A model generated the notes under the pieces. The model made no database searches. It saw only the letters and a program-made list of their open reading frames with translations, and was not told the DNA's origin. 48,325 nucleotides of DNA, from the NCBI GenBank assembly GCA_021791875.1, contig JAJYVU010000022.1, positions 1 to 48,325 on the forward strand, read 5' to 3'. Numbering within the stretch: the stretch's first letter is position 1; every line of letters begins with the position of its first letter. Position numbers and translations under genes: made by a program. Of the stretch, positions 25,197 to 34,778 are shown piece by piece. Source of the DNA: Acidobacteriota bacterium. Its GTDB lineage: Bacteria > Acidobacteriota > Terriglobia > Terriglobales > Acidobacteriaceae.

Positions 25197-27872
25197 ATGA
25201 GCGGCGATGCTCCCCGCCCGCGCTGGCGAAAAACGAAAATTGCGCTCGCTATCTTTGTCCTCCTGCTGCTCGCGCTGCTGGTGCCGCCCTACATCAGCCT
25301 CAACGCCTATCGCCGGGAAATGACGGCCAGCATCTCGCGCAGCCTCGGCCGCAATGTCCAGATTCAGTCCATGCATCTGCAGTTGCTGCCCACCCCCGGC
25401 ATCGTCCTCGACAACTTCACCGTCGACGCCGACCCGGCCTTCGGCGCCGAACCCACCCTCATTGCGCCCTCCGTCGTCGCCACCCTCCGCGTCAGCTCCC
25501 TCTGGCGCCGGCCCATCGAAGTCAGCAGCATCAGCATGTACCGCCCCAGCGTCAACCTGGTGCGCAACGCTCAGGGCCAGTGGAACTTCTCCTCCATCCT
25601 GCTTCAGGCCGCCCGTACTCCCCACGCGCCCACCACCCAGCCTCATCCCGGCTCCACGCCGCGCTTCCCCTACATCGAGATGAGCCACGCTCGCATCAAC
25701 TTCAAACAGGGCCTGGTCAAACTCCCCTTTTCGCTCTTTGACGCCGACTTCGCCATCTGGCAGCAGTCCGCCAACCGCTGGCGCGTCCGCCTCCACGCCC
25801 AGCCTGTCCGCACTGATCTCGATCTTGACCTCGCCGACACTGGCACCCTTCGCCTCGACGGCTCCATCGGCCGCACCACCGACCTCGACACCCTCCCGGT
25901 TCACCTCTCGATCTCCTGGCACAACGCCCAGCTCGGCCAGGCCTCGCGCCTGCTCGCCGGCCAGGACCTCGGCTGGCGCGGCCAGCTCAACATGGACGGC
26001 TCCCTACACGGCACCCTCCGGAACCTCGCCCTCAAATGGAAAATCCACCTCGATAACACCCACCGCATTGAGTTCCCGCCGCTTTCCTCGCCCAGCCTCA
26101 ACGCCACCTGCCAGGCCACTTACCACAACGCGGCCTTCGCCGTGGACCACCTTCTCTGCCTGCTTCCCACTCCGCCCGGCCACCTGCTGCTCACCGGTTC
26201 CATCCCTGACCTCGATCACCCCGCGCCCTCGCTGCAGCTTGAGGTCAATCACCTGCCGGCACCCCTCATCGTCCAGATCTTCGGCCTTGTCCGCCAGAAT
26301 GCCGGCACTCTCAACGCCAACGGCGTCATGAACGGCGAATTCACCTACGGACCGCAGCCCGCCCCGCAACCCGCGTCCAAATCCACGCCCCTCAAGCGCC
26401 GCCTCAAGTCCGGCGCCACCGCCGCGACAGGCTGGATCGGCCACGCCGAATTCGCCACCCTGATCCTCCATCTCCAGGACCTCGACCACCCCATCGTCGT
26501 CTCCCATCTCACCGTCTATGCCGGCGCTCGCCAGCCTGCCCTGCCTTCGCAGCTTCGCGCCCGCCATCCTCACGCCAGATTGCCCTGGCCCGCTCCGCTG
26601 CGCCGCACACGCCCTACCCGTGCAGTCGTCCCCAGCAAACCCACCTCCGGACTGCCGCCCTTCCAGTTCGCCATCGCTCCCGTCCAGGTGCCCTTCGGCG
26701 CGCCCACCCCGCTCACCGTTTCCGGCACTCTCGATAACCGCGGCTTCCAGCTACAGTTGGACGGCCCCGCCGCCATCGCCGATCTCGCCGCACTCCATCA
26801 CCAGCTCGGAACCTTCCCGCTCCATCTGGATAACTACACCGGCAAGGGCATCGCCAATCTCAATCTCACCCTCAGGGGCCCCTGGATCGCGCCCTTCCGC
26901 GAATTCGCCACGGAACCCTCCGTCGTCGCCTCCGGCTCCGCCACCCTCACGGGCATCGTCCTCCATCCCAGCTTCCTCAGCGGACCGGCCACCATCTCCC
27001 GCGCCGATCTCACGCTGACGCCACTCGCAGTCACCTGGAACTCCGCCGCCCTCACCATCGGCGCGGTCAAAGGCACTTTCTCCGCGTCCTATCCCACGCT
27101 CTGCCAGGCCTCCGTCTGCCCCGTGCGCTTCACACTCGATCTGCCCAGAGCGCGTGTCTCGCAGCTCATTGCCGCCTTCACCGGTTCCGACGCTCACGGC
27201 GTCCTCTGGGCCGACCTACTCGCCCACCTCAACGAAGGCCATCGGGAATGGCCAGCCGCCAACGGCGCCGTCTCCATCGGCGAACTCACCGCCGGACCAC
27301 TCCTCATGCACAAGGTCCTGGCAAATGTCACCGTCTCAGGTACAGATCTAAAAATCGCCTCCCTCGACGCCGACACGCTTGGCGGCAAACTCCATGTTCA
27401 GGGCTCCCTCTTCGCCGGAGGAGACTCCCCCGCCTGGCATCTCGCCCTCAACGGCTCCCGCATCGCCATCCCCCAGCTCGCCGCCCTCTTTCACGAGCAC
27501 TGGGCCGCCACCGGCGCCGCCGACCTCCACGCCAAATTCGCCATGAACGGCTGGAGCGCCTCTGATCTCGCCGGCTCCGCCACCGGTGCCTTCACTTTCA
27601 CCTGGAACCATGGCAGCCTCGGCGACACCCCTCCGCTCAACCAGTTCACCCGCTGGACCGCCCATGGCGCGCTCTCCAGCAACGAGCTCACCATCGCCGG
27701 CAGCACCCTCGTCAATCGCCCCGGAGTAGAACCCACCTCCATCTCCGGAGCCATCGGCTTCGACCGCACCCTCGACCTCACTCTCGGCTCCCGCACGCTG
27801 GCGGCCAACCTCACCGGAACTCTCGCCCAACCCAGACTCACCCCAGCCGCAACCGCCGCCCCCGCCAGATAA
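25197..27872 (+). CDS. AsmA family protein
   Basis: 891 residues: one N-terminal membrane anchor (IALAIFVLLLLALLVPPYISL), then the AsmA N-terminal domain (SLGRNVQIQSMHLQLLPTPGIVLDNFTVDADPAF; SSISMYRPSVNLVRNAQGQWNF) and a long beta-rich body ending in a C-terminal AsmA-type repeat region (LGGKLHVQGSLFAGG). AsmA-like proteins extend through the periplasm and are linked to phospholipid transport and outer-membrane biogenesis. A Pro/Lys/Arg-rich linker near residues 385-480 is unusual. Gene order after lepB may be incidental. The ribosome site before ATG is weak. Confidence 0.85.
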   Translation: MSGDAPRPRWRKTKIALAIFVLLLLALLVPPYISLNAYRREMTASISRSLGRNVQIQSMHLQLLPTPGIVLDNFTVDADPAFGAEPTLIAPSVVATLRVSSLWRRPIEVSSISMYRPSVNLVRNAQGQWNFSSILLQAARTPHAPTTQPHPGSTPRFPYIEMSHARINFKQGLVKLPFSLFDADFAIWQQSANRWRVRLHAQPVRTDLDLDLADTGTLRLDGSIGRTTDLDTLPVHLSISWHNAQLGQASRLLAGQDLGWRGQLNMDGSLHGTLRNLALKWKIHLDNTHRIEFPPLSSPSLNATCQATYHNAAFAVDHLLCLLPTPPGHLLLTGSIPDLDHPAPSLQLEVNHLPAPLIVQIFGLVRQNAGTLNANGVMNGEFTYGPQPAPQPASKSTPLKRRLKSGATAATGWIGHAEFATLILHLQDLDHPIVVSHLTVYAGARQPALPSQLRARHPHARLPWPAPLRRTRPTRAVVPSKPTSGLPPFQFAIAPVQVPFGAPTPLTVSGTLDNRGFQLQLDGPAAIADLAALHHQLGTFPLHLDNYTGKGIANLNLTLRGPWIAPFREFATEPSVVASGSATLTGIVLHPSFLSGPATISRADLTLTPLAVTWNSAALTIGAVKGTFSASYPTLCQASVCPVRFTLDLPRARVSQLIAAFTGSDAHGVLWADLLAHLNEGHREWPAANGAVSIGELTAGPLLMHKVLANVTVSGTDLKIASLDADTLGGKLHVQGSLFAGGDSPAWHLALNGSRIAIPQLAALFHEHWAATGAADLHAKFAMNGWSASDLAGSATGAFTFTWNHGSLGDTPPLNQFTRWTAHGALSSNELTIAGSTLVNRPGVEPTSISGAIGFDRTLDLTLGSRTLAANLTGTLAQPRLTPAATAAPAR

Positions 27873-27916
27873 CCGTATCCTGCGCGGGGATGAAATATCC
27901 ATCTTCGCAAAAGAAT

Positions 27917-27973
27917 TGTCATCTCGACCGGAGCGCCAAAGGCGCGCAGCGGAGAGACCGGCGGTTCTTCTGC
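27917..27973 (+). repeat. GTCATCTCGACCGG-type interspersed repeat
   Basis: Starts TGTCATCTCGACCGGAGCG, contains GCGCC-AAA-GGCGC and ends in GGAGAGACCGG...TTCTTCTGC. The form is common between acidobacterial genes. It fills part of the 215-bp gap between the AsmA gene and the next, which otherwise shows nothing. Confidence 0.5.
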
Positions 27974-28087
27974 ATCAGTCGCCAACACGCCGCAACGCCC
28001 ATGAAGTATCTCGTCGTTGTCACGGCAAATGATCGTCATTGCAACCAGCCTCCATGCCCCTCGCGGAAAACACGCATCCCAAGGTTT

Positions 28088-28987
28088 ATGAGGCTGACTC
28101 CCCTGATTCCCTGCTTCCTCATGGCCTCCATGCCATTCACGGCCGCGGCCTATCCCCATAACTCAGCTGGACGCTTCACTCAAAAGCAGCTCAGCGACAT
28201 GGTTTCCACCGCGGTCCAGGTTCAACTCAAGTCCGATGAAAACGATCACTCGGTCTTCATCTATCACGACCACGACGTGCAGCCCGGCAAAAACCAGTAC
28301 GCCATCGTCGTCCAGACCGCGTCGCATGGAACCATCCATCGCATCACTCGCCTCAACGGCCACGCCATCCCGCTTGCGCAGCAAAAAGCCATGGTCGAGC
28401 GCTTCGTCCACAGCCCCCAGCTGCAGCAGAAGCAGCGCAAAAACGACGAGCATGACGCCAAACAGGTCGCTCAACTCCTGCGCATGATCCCAAAGGCATT
28501 CCTATGGACCGTCCAGAGCCAGACCCCGCGGGACATCACGCTCTCCTACAAGCCCAATCCCAACTTCCACCCTCCCAACAAGGAGGACCGCGTCTTCGCC
28601 GCCATGGCCGGTGAAATGATCCTCGATCGCAAACAGCACCGCATCGTTGCCTTCCAGGGCAGGCTGATTCACAACGTCAACTTCTTCTTCGGCCTCATCG
28701 GGCACATGAACAAGGGCGGCACATTCAGCGTCCACTGCAAGCAGCTCGAGCCGCATGTATGGGAAATCGTCTCCACCCGCACTCACATCAACGGCCACGT
28801 CCTCCTCTTCAAAACCATCAGCCAGAATGAGGACGACTACGACACCGCCTTCAAGGCCGCTCCGCAAAATCTGACCCTTCAACAGGCCGCCAAACTCGCC
28901 ATGCGGCAACCCGACTGGCCCAACACGCCAGCCTCCAAATCCGCCAGTGCAAAGGGAAAAAAGAGCAAACCCTCAAAATCTTTCTAG
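28088..28987 (+). CDS. Secreted protein of unknown function
   Basis: 299 residues with a signal peptide (MRLTPLIPCFLMASMPFTAAAYP). The mature part is rich in His, Lys and Gln; the strands GEMILDRKQHRIVAFQGRLIHNV, FFFGLIGHMNKGGTFSV and EIVSTRTHINGHVLLFKTISQNE recall the LolA/LolB-type half-barrel of lipoprotein and lipid carriers, a resemblance of pattern only. It ends with a basic Ser/Lys tail (KGKKSKPSK). I start at ATG 28088, where the signal peptide begins; AAGG is only three bases upstream. No operon partner is evident. Confidence 0.7.
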   Translation: MRLTPLIPCFLMASMPFTAAAYPHNSAGRFTQKQLSDMVSTAVQVQLKSDENDHSVFIYHDHDVQPGKNQYAIVVQTASHGTIHRITRLNGHAIPLAQQKAMVERFVHSPQLQQKQRKNDEHDAKQVAQLLRMIPKAFLWTVQSQTPRDITLSYKPNPNFHPPNKEDRVFAAMAGEMILDRKQHRIVAFQGRLIHNVNFFFGLIGHMNKGGTFSVHCKQLEPHVWEIVSTRTHINGHVLLFKTISQNEDDYDTAFKAAPQNLTLQQAAKLAMRQPDWPNTPASKSASAKGKKSKPSKSF

Positions 28988-29094
28988 CGCGGAAACACTC
29001 GTGGAATTGCCCCGTCCAATCTCCGCTTGCGCCGAATTCACAACCCTCGCCCAATTCACGAACCACCCCAGCCCCCATCCACTAAAATCTCCCC

Positions 29095-30246
29095 ATGCCG
29101 CCCACCGATCCCAAAAACCCCGGTCTCCCGCTCTCCATCGACTCCTGGGTCGTCGCCGCCGGTCGCCCCCACCAACCCGGCGAGCCCCTCAACGTCCCGC
29201 TCTCGCCCGCCTCCAACTTCCTCCTCGAAGACGCCCGCGTCTACTCCCGCACCGAGGGCACTCCCGGCTGGGAAGCCCTCGAAGAGATCCTCGGCGGCCT
29301 CGAAGACGCCACCTCCCTCACTTTCTCCTCTGGAATGGCCGCCATCGCCGCCATCTTTGACCAGCTCCCCGCCGGCGCCGACATCGCCCTGCCCGACGAC
29401 TGCTACCAGGGCGTCGTCCACCTCGCGGAAACCGGCCAGGCCCGACACCGCTGGACCATCCAGCGCATCCCCCTCGCAGACACCGCCCGCTGGATCGAAA
29501 CCGCCCGCACCGCCGACCTCCTCTGGCTCGAATCCCCCTCCAACCCGCTCCTCCACGTCGCTGACCTCGACCGCATCTGCGCCGCGCCCCGCAAGCCCGG
29601 CGCCATCCTCGCCGTCGACAACACCTTCGCCACGCCCCTCAACCAGCGCCCCCTCGACCTCGGCGCAGACCTCTCCGTCCAGTCCGCCACCAAGTACATC
29701 GGCGGCCACTCTGACCTGCTCCTCGGCGTTGTCACCGCCCGCGATCCCCAGCTCACCGCCGCCATCCGCGCCTCTCGCAACCTCAACGGAGCCACCCCCG
29801 GCACCCTCGAAGTCTTCCTCGCCACCCGCGGCCTGCGCACCCTCGCGCTCCGCCTCGAACGCGCGCAGTCCAACGCCATGGCACTCGCCGAGCGCCTCGC
29901 CGCTCATCCTGATGTCACCCTCACGCGCTATCCCGGCCTGTCCGCGCACCCCACGCACGAAGCCGCACGGCGCCAGCTCAAGGGCTTCGGCACCATCATC
30001 TCCTTTGACGTAGCCTCCAACGCCGCCGCAGATGCCGCCGCCACCGCCAACGCCGTCTGCGCCAGCCTCCGCCTCATCCAGCACGCCACCAGCCTCGGCT
30101 CCGTCGAATCCACCATCGAGCGCCGCGCCCGCGCCCACGGCCAGCAGCACCTGCCCCCCAGCATGCTCCGCCTCAGCGTCGGCATCGAATCCCTCGAAGA
30201 CCTCTGGGCCGACCTCGACCAGGCCCTCCGCACCGCGAAAAGCTAG
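29095..30246 (+). CDS. Cystathionine gamma-synthase/beta-lyase family PLP enzyme
   Basis: 383 residues of the trans-sulfuration (Cys/Met metabolism) PLP family. Motifs: SPASNFLLEDARVYSR (N-terminal substrate loop), LTFSSGMAAI, VDNTFATPLNQRPLDLGADL, and the PLP lysine near residue 199 in SVQSATKYIGGHSD, then ESLEDLWADLDQAL at the C-terminus. The family either builds cystathionine from O-succinyl- or O-acetylhomoserine or cleaves it; sequence alone does not decide, and the pattern is slightly off from MetB and MetC. The TAG stop is the first three bases of MITE-like copy 2. Confidence 0.88.
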   Translation: MPPTDPKNPGLPLSIDSWVVAAGRPHQPGEPLNVPLSPASNFLLEDARVYSRTEGTPGWEALEEILGGLEDATSLTFSSGMAAIAAIFDQLPAGADIALPDDCYQGVVHLAETGQARHRWTIQRIPLADTARWIETARTADLLWLESPSNPLLHVADLDRICAAPRKPGAILAVDNTFATPLNQRPLDLGADLSVQSATKYIGGHSDLLLGVVTARDPQLTAAIRASRNLNGATPGTLEVFLATRGLRTLALRLERAQSNAMALAERLAAHPDVTLTRYPGLSAHPTHEAARRQLKGFGTIISFDVASNAAADAAATANAVCASLRLIQHATSLGSVESTIERRARAHGQQHLPPSMLRLSVGIESLEDLWADLDQALRTAKS

Positions 30247-30361
30247 AGCATTTCCCCTATTGGTATAGACCGAAGAGAGAACCCCAACGCAGCTTTTCCG
30301 TTAAGAAAGGGCTGCGCTGGGTGGAATTCAGAAAGTCCACGGGAATAGGGGGAAATGCGCT
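30244..30361. mobile_element. MITE-like palindromic element, copy 2
   Basis: 118 bp. Ends TAGAGCATTTCCCC and GGGGAAATGCGCT; centre GCAGCTTTTCCGTTAAG...GCTGC. Internal order matches copy 1 (TATTGGT-TAGACCGAA near the left end, GGAATTC-GAAAGT near the right). The stop codon of the upstream gene is inside the left terminal repeat, exactly as for copy 1. Confidence 0.75.
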
Positions 30362-30683
30362 GGCATCGCCCGCGCCGAAGTCGCCCACAACCCGCCCATC
30401 CACAGACGACTCTTCCATACGCAACAGCGTCACCGCCATGTATCGCACCCATGGCCTTGCAACGAACCGTCCATGGCGGTGCGAAGTACACCGAACGGTG
30501 ATGCCAGTCACCTACGACGGAGGAAGGAACTCCGTATGCTCTTCTGCAGTTGCGAGGGTCAGAATGGTTGATCGATCACCATTCACTCCGGCGTTTCCGG
30601 CTCAAGTGGTTACAAGATGAATATTGCCCGGCGGCTTTTTCCTTAAGAAAGAGCCGCTCCAACTGCGGTCGATCTGTCTGCGT
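30362..30683. other. Intergenic region upstream of the proton ATPase
   Basis: No gene seen. Inverted repeat CACCGCCATG (30431-30440) / CATGGCGGTG (30472-30481), and a hairpin GCGGCT...AGCCGC (30631-30657) whose centre TTTTTCCTTAAGAAA matches the core hairpin of the MITE-like elements. This hairpin lies 26 bp before the ATPase ATG. Confidence 0.5.
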
Positions 30684-33041
30684 ATGAGTCAAAAGCGCTT
30701 TCACGACGCCCCAACCTCTGCCGGTGGACTGAGCAGTGAGGATGCCCTCGCAAGCCTGAAGCGTTTCGGCCCGAACACCCTTCCCGAACCCTCCACTCAC
30801 ATCTTGTTTGCCATCGCGGCCAGGTTCTGGGCCCCGGTGCCCTGGATGCTGGAGACCACGGTTGCCATAGAACTCGCGCTTCACAAGTATCCTGAAGCCT
30901 TGATCGTGGCGGCCCTGCTCACTTTCAATGCCGCGCTTGGCCTGTTGCAGGAACGGAAAGCCTCCCGTGCACTGGCCCTCCTGCGCAAACGGCTGCCCCT
31001 GACAGCCCGAGTGCTGCGGGACGGTCAATGGCAGGTGATCGATGCCGGTGTCATCGTCCCCGGCGATCTCATCTATCTGCGCATGGGCGATCTGGTCCCG
31101 GCGGATGCCATGGTTGCAGACGGTCACCTATCTCTGGACCAGTCCGCGCTGACTGGCGAGTCCATGCCTGTGGATGCGGGAACCGGGCAGCGCGTCTGCG
31201 CCGGCGCCCTTGTCACCCGCGGCGAGGCCCGGGCGCGCGTCACTGCGACCGGGCGGCAAACCTTCTTCGGCAGGACCGCGGAGCTTGTGAGCACCGCCAG
31301 AACAGTCAGTCATCTGCAGGCAATCATCCTCAGAATCGTCCGCTATCTGGTGCTTCTGGATTTGATTCTTGTGCTGGCTCTCGTGGTCTTTTGCCTGCAC
31401 CACGGCTTTCCCTGGAAAGATGTGCTGCCGTTTGCCCTGATTCTTCTCGTCGCCTCGGTCCCCGTGGCCCTCCCTGCCACTTTTACATTGGCCACTGCAT
31501 TAGGGTCGGTGGGACTGGCCCGGTCGGGCGTCCTGGTGACGCGCCTTTCGGCCATTGAGGAAGCCGCCGCAATGGACATCCTGTTCAGCGACAAGACCGG
31601 CACGTTGACAGAGAATCGGCTGAGTGTCGTGGACTTCGCTGTCCATGGCGCGTCTTCGAAACAAGAACTGCTGCGTCATGCCTCCCTGGCAAGCGACGAG
31701 GGCAGTCAGGACCCAATCGACCTGGCAATCCTGCAGGCGGCGCGAAATGCAGGCGTGGATACCGCAATACCCCGACGGATCAGTTTCACTCCCTTCGATC
31801 CGGCAACCAAAGTCTGTGAAGCGGCAGCCGTCGAAGACAGCTCCAGAGTCGATGTCATCAAGGGATTCCCAGAAGCAGTCGCGATGCGATCCGCCGAACC
31901 GGCTCCATGGCAGGCCGACCTCCACCGGCTGGCGTCGCGGGGATTACGCGTGATTGCCGTGGCCTCGAAGCGCCACAGCGACGCATATCGATTGGAGGGC
32001 CTGATTGCCCTCGAAGATCCGCCCCGAACGGACACGCCGGGCTTCATCGGACGTCTCCGGGAACTGGGCGTCCGGATTGCGATGGTGACAGGAGACTCCC
32101 CTGCAACGGCGGTCGCGATTGCCAACCGCATTGGAATGGATGCGAAACTCTGTCCTCCCGAGGAGTTAAAGACATCTGATGCCTCTCTCCTGCGGCGATA
32201 CAACGTCTTCGCGGGCGTCTATCCCGAAGACAAACTGAGGCTGGTGCGAATGGCGCAACGCGGCGGCCACGTTTGCGGCATGACCGGCGACGGCGTCAAC
32301 GATGCGCCTGCCCTGAAACAGGCTGAGGTCGGCATCGCGGTCGCCGGCGCTACCGATGTCGCCAAGTCGGCCGCCAGCCTGGCACTCACAAATCCGGGGC
32401 TGGAGGGAATCGTGGCCGGCGTTGAGGTCAGCCGGCAAATCTACCAGCGCATGCTCACCTATACGCTCAACAAAATCATCAAAACCATTGAGATCGCGTT
32501 CTTCCTGACCTTGGGCGTCATGACGACACGGAGCTTCGTCATAACTCCCCTGCTGATTGTGCTCCTGTTGTTTACCAATGACTTTGTCACCATGTCGATC
32601 GCAACCGACAACGTATCCCCCTCCCCGCTTCCCGACCGGTGGAATATCCGCACCTTGATCCTCACAGCCGGATCGCTGTCCTTTGCGCTTCTGCTCTTTT
32701 CGCTCGGGGTATTCTTTACGGCCAGGAACGTCTTCCGTTTCCCGCTTGGACGGCTTCAGACACTGGTCTTCGTCATGCTCGTCTTCACGGGACAAGGAGT
32801 CGTCTATATCGTGCGCGAGAGGAAACGTTTCTGGAATTCCCCTCCCAGCAGGCTGATGATCCTGAGTTCGACTCTTGACATCGCTGTCGTGAGTTTCCTC
32901 GCAAGCAACGGGATGCTCATGCACAGCCTTCCGCTGTGGTCCATCGTCGAGCTTTTCGTCGCCGTCGCTGTCTTTCTTCTATGCATGGACCATCTGAAAA
33001 TCTGGATCTTCCGGCAGTTCGGAATTCGAGGCAAGCTATGA
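30684..33041 (+). CDS. P3A plasma-membrane proton-efflux ATPase
   Basis: 785 residues. Pumps protons out of the cytoplasm with ATP. P-type marks: SALTGESMPV (actuator TGES), the phosphorylated Asp near residue 303 in SDKTGTLTEN, MVTGDSPATAVAIA and MTGDGVNDAPALK. ATFTLATALGS and GVLVTRLSAIEEAAAMD are typical of the P3A subgroup. About ten membrane helices. I start at ATG 30684 (MSQKRF), not the upstream frame, because that lies in a hairpin. Codon use is less C-ending than the neighbours, compatible with horizontal acquisition. It overlaps a universal stress protein gene by ATGA, suggesting a pH or stress-response unit. Confidence 0.93.
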   Translation: MSQKRFHDAPTSAGGLSSEDALASLKRFGPNTLPEPSTHILFAIAARFWAPVPWMLETTVAIELALHKYPEALIVAALLTFNAALGLLQERKASRALALLRKRLPLTARVLRDGQWQVIDAGVIVPGDLIYLRMGDLVPADAMVADGHLSLDQSALTGESMPVDAGTGQRVCAGALVTRGEARARVTATGRQTFFGRTAELVSTARTVSHLQAIILRIVRYLVLLDLILVLALVVFCLHHGFPWKDVLPFALILLVASVPVALPATFTLATALGSVGLARSGVLVTRLSAIEEAAAMDILFSDKTGTLTENRLSVVDFAVHGASSKQELLRHASLASDEGSQDPIDLAILQAARNAGVDTAIPRRISFTPFDPATKVCEAAAVEDSSRVDVIKGFPEAVAMRSAEPAPWQADLHRLASRGLRVIAVASKRHSDAYRLEGLIALEDPPRTDTPGFIGRLRELGVRIAMVTGDSPATAVAIANRIGMDAKLCPPEELKTSDASLLRRYNVFAGVYPEDKLRLVRMAQRGGHVCGMTGDGVNDAPALKQAEVGIAVAGATDVAKSAASLALTNPGLEGIVAGVEVSRQIYQRMLTYTLNKIIKTIEIAFFLTLGVMTTRSFVITPLLIVLLLFTNDFVTMSIATDNVSPSPLPDRWNIRTLILTAGSLSFALLLFSLGVFFTARNVFRFPLGRLQTLVFVMLVFTGQGVVYIVRERKRFWNSPPSRLMILSSTLDIAVVSFLASNGMLMHSLPLWSIVELFVAVAVFLLCMDHLKIWIFRQFGIRGKL

Positions 33042-33475
33042 TCTTCAAGAAAATACTGATTGCAGTAGATACAGGCACCTTTGCCGCCCATGCCGCCGGC
33101 ATCGGCCTTGACCTTGCGCGGCAGCTCGGCGCGGAGGTCGCATTGATTCACGTGGTCGATCCGGCCCTGGCTCATACCGCCTTGGGTTCCGGCGTCCCTG
33201 CGGACCGCTGGCTCACTCTGGCGCAGGATGATGCTCGGGAACTCCTGCGCGCATTCAAGGCTCGCGCGGCGGCAGAGCCCCCCGTACTGGAATTCATCGA
33301 GACAGGACCCCCGGCAGCAAAAATCGTGGAAGCGGCACGACAATGGTCCGCGGACCTGATCGTGATGGGCACCCACGGGCGCGGCCCCATCGGCAGTATC
33401 CTGCTCGGCAGCATTGCCCAGGGAGTTCTGCGTCACGCGCACTGCCCCGTGATGGTGCTTCCCCGCTCGTCCTAG
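33038..33475 (+). CDS. Universal stress protein (UspA family)
   Basis: 145 residues of the Usp fold. KKILIAVDTGTFAAHAAGIGLDLARQLG is the first Rossmann-like strand and helix; the ATP-binding loop is GTHGRGPIGSILLGSIAQGVLRHA (G-2x-G-9x-G-S/T type) followed by CPVMVLP. ATP-binding Usp proteins modulate partners under stress. The ATG sits in the ATPase stop codon region (ATGA), implying coupling; the Usp may regulate the pump. Confidence 0.93.
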   Translation: MIFKKILIAVDTGTFAAHAAGIGLDLARQLGAEVALIHVVDPALAHTALGSGVPADRWLTLAQDDARELLRAFKARAAAEPPVLEFIETGPPAAKIVEAARQWSADLIVMGTHGRGPIGSILLGSIAQGVLRHAHCPVMVLPRSS

Positions 33476-33592
33476 ATCATTTCTCCTGAAGGTGGATGGA
33501 GAACGGAACGAAGCGGGTGCGTCCGCCGGTGCGGCCAGCACCGGGGCGGTCTTTGCGGAAAAATTCTCTTCCGCTGACTCGCTGACCCACCC

Positions 33593-33681
33593 TGCCGGGA
33601 ATTAACCCCAAAATTGATATCCTGTAATTAAGAACTCAATCTTCAACCGAACGGGACGCCCACCAGCGTCCCGTTTTCTGT
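33593..33681 (+). ncRNA. Promoter-terminator module A (candidate small RNA or attenuator)
   Basis: Element TGCCGGGAATTAACCCC (33593) continues to a TTAACC (33602-33607) -17 bp- TAATTA (33625-33630) promoter-like pair. Predicted start about 33637, then ACGGGACGC/GCGTCCCGT hairpin (33651-33673) and TTTTCTGTTT. The product would be ~45 nt. The upstream ~38 bp match module B at 43862 almost base for base. Because the next gene begins at 33713, here it could be that gene's promoter plus attenuator. Confidence 0.5.
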
Positions 33682-33712
33682 TTGGGCTTGTTCACCGGCC
33701 CCAGGAGCCTCC

Positions 33713-34495
33713 ATGTCCGACTCGCGCTTCGACCACGTCTACGACCCCGTCGCCACCCCCAACCCCGCCTACGACGACGACCTCGAACCCGCCCCCGCGC
33801 CCTCCGGCTCCTGGGAGCGCCGCAGCCTCGCCCAAGCCCTTCTCACCCACGCCCGCAAACGCCAGGACGCCATCGCCGGCGCCTTCGTCGACGCCATGCT
33901 CGCCGGAAAAATCTCGCTCTTCCGTCTCCTCCTTGACCTCGAACAGGCCGCCATCGCCGCGGAAGCCGAAGCCCAGCAAGCGCGCATGCCATCCCTCGCC
34001 GACGTCCTGCTCCCCATGCTCGACCGCGAACGCAAACAGGCCGCTGCCGCCGCGGAAACTGCAGCCGCGCCCGAACCCGCGCCCGCCCGGCCCGCGCTTG
34101 TCGCGCCCGCGCCGAATCCCCCTCAATCCCCCGCGCCGCCACAGCCCGGCGTCACGGACGTGAACGCCGCCGCCGAACCCGGTCCCAGCACCGCCCCATC
34201 AGCGCCGCCCGCCACCCCATCGGCAACGCCCGCCGCCTCGCGCCCCTGCCGAACCCGCGCCCGTGCCCGAAAACCCCAGCCTCGCACCCCCCACCGGCCC
34301 GGGCACAATCCTGTTTCCTCAGCGCGCAACCACCCTCCGCTCGAAACCCTCCACGCCGCCCGGCAGCCCCAGCCCGCACCCCGCGATTCCTCTACCCCAA
34401 CGATTCCATCCGTATCGCCACCCCGCCGCCGCAAACGCACACCCCTCCGCACAACTCATTCAAAACAAATTAGTTCCGTGCCTAATGCCTCATAA
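33713..34495 (+). CDS. Ala/Pro-rich hypothetical protein
   Basis: 260 residues. Residues ~33-110 are predicted helical (SWERRSLAQALLTHARKRQDAI, KISLFRLLLDLEQAAIAAEAEAQ); after ~115 the protein is Pro/Ala/Arg-rich and disordered, closing with RRRKRTPLRTTHSK. I cannot name a family. A diverged copy of the last ~110 bp, still coding DS-T-T-P-VSPP...RRKR...RTTHSK in the same frame, lies 2.2 kb downstream beyond the allo-tRNA/toxin segment. This suggests that the gene's 3' end is the target of the insertion or a recombination duplicate. Confidence 0.6.
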   Translation: MSDSRFDHVYDPVATPNPAYDDDLEPAPAPSGSWERRSLAQALLTHARKRQDAIAGAFVDAMLAGKISLFRLLLDLEQAAIAAEAEAQQARMPSLADVLLPMLDRERKQAAAAAETAAAPEPAPARPALVAPAPNPPQSPAPPQPGVTDVNAAAEPGPSTAPSAPPATPSATPAASRPCRTRARARKPQPRTPHRPGHNPVSSARNHPPLETLHAARQPQPAPRDSSTPTIPSVSPPRRRKRTPLRTTHSKQISSVPNAS

Positions 34496-34498
34496 GGG
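34386..34498 (+). repeat. Left copy of island-flanking direct repeat
   Basis: About 113 bp covering the end of the Ala/Pro-rich gene. Identical blocks with the right copy include GCCGCCGCAAACGCA and ACAACTCATTCAAAACA, with small indels elsewhere; overall roughly 75-80% alike. Confidence 0.7.
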
Positions 34499-34778
34499 TA
34501 CCTATCCGGTTTACACATATGATGGTTTTGTAAGCGGATCCGGGTAGCAAAAAAGATGGCGCTCGAATTCGAGCAGGGTGTTTAGGGGCTACTTCTTGGA
34601 GGTGTTTTTTTAGGCTCAATAAAAACGAGTCCAACAAAAAACGTCGGAAAAAGTAGTGACAAGTAGTGACAAAAATTTCGTTGTGTCAGAAAATTAGTTA
34701 TAACGATTCCAGAATTCTTGGAAAACTTCCTGAATTTTGAGATCGAAGTTTTCAAACGTAGTTCGAAAAAGAATTGTG

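Noticed and set aside
34200..34495. Frameshift in the Ala/Pro-rich gene
   Set aside because: Another frame also looks Pro-rich, but the annotated frame is the one preserved in the diverged copy at 36595-36712.
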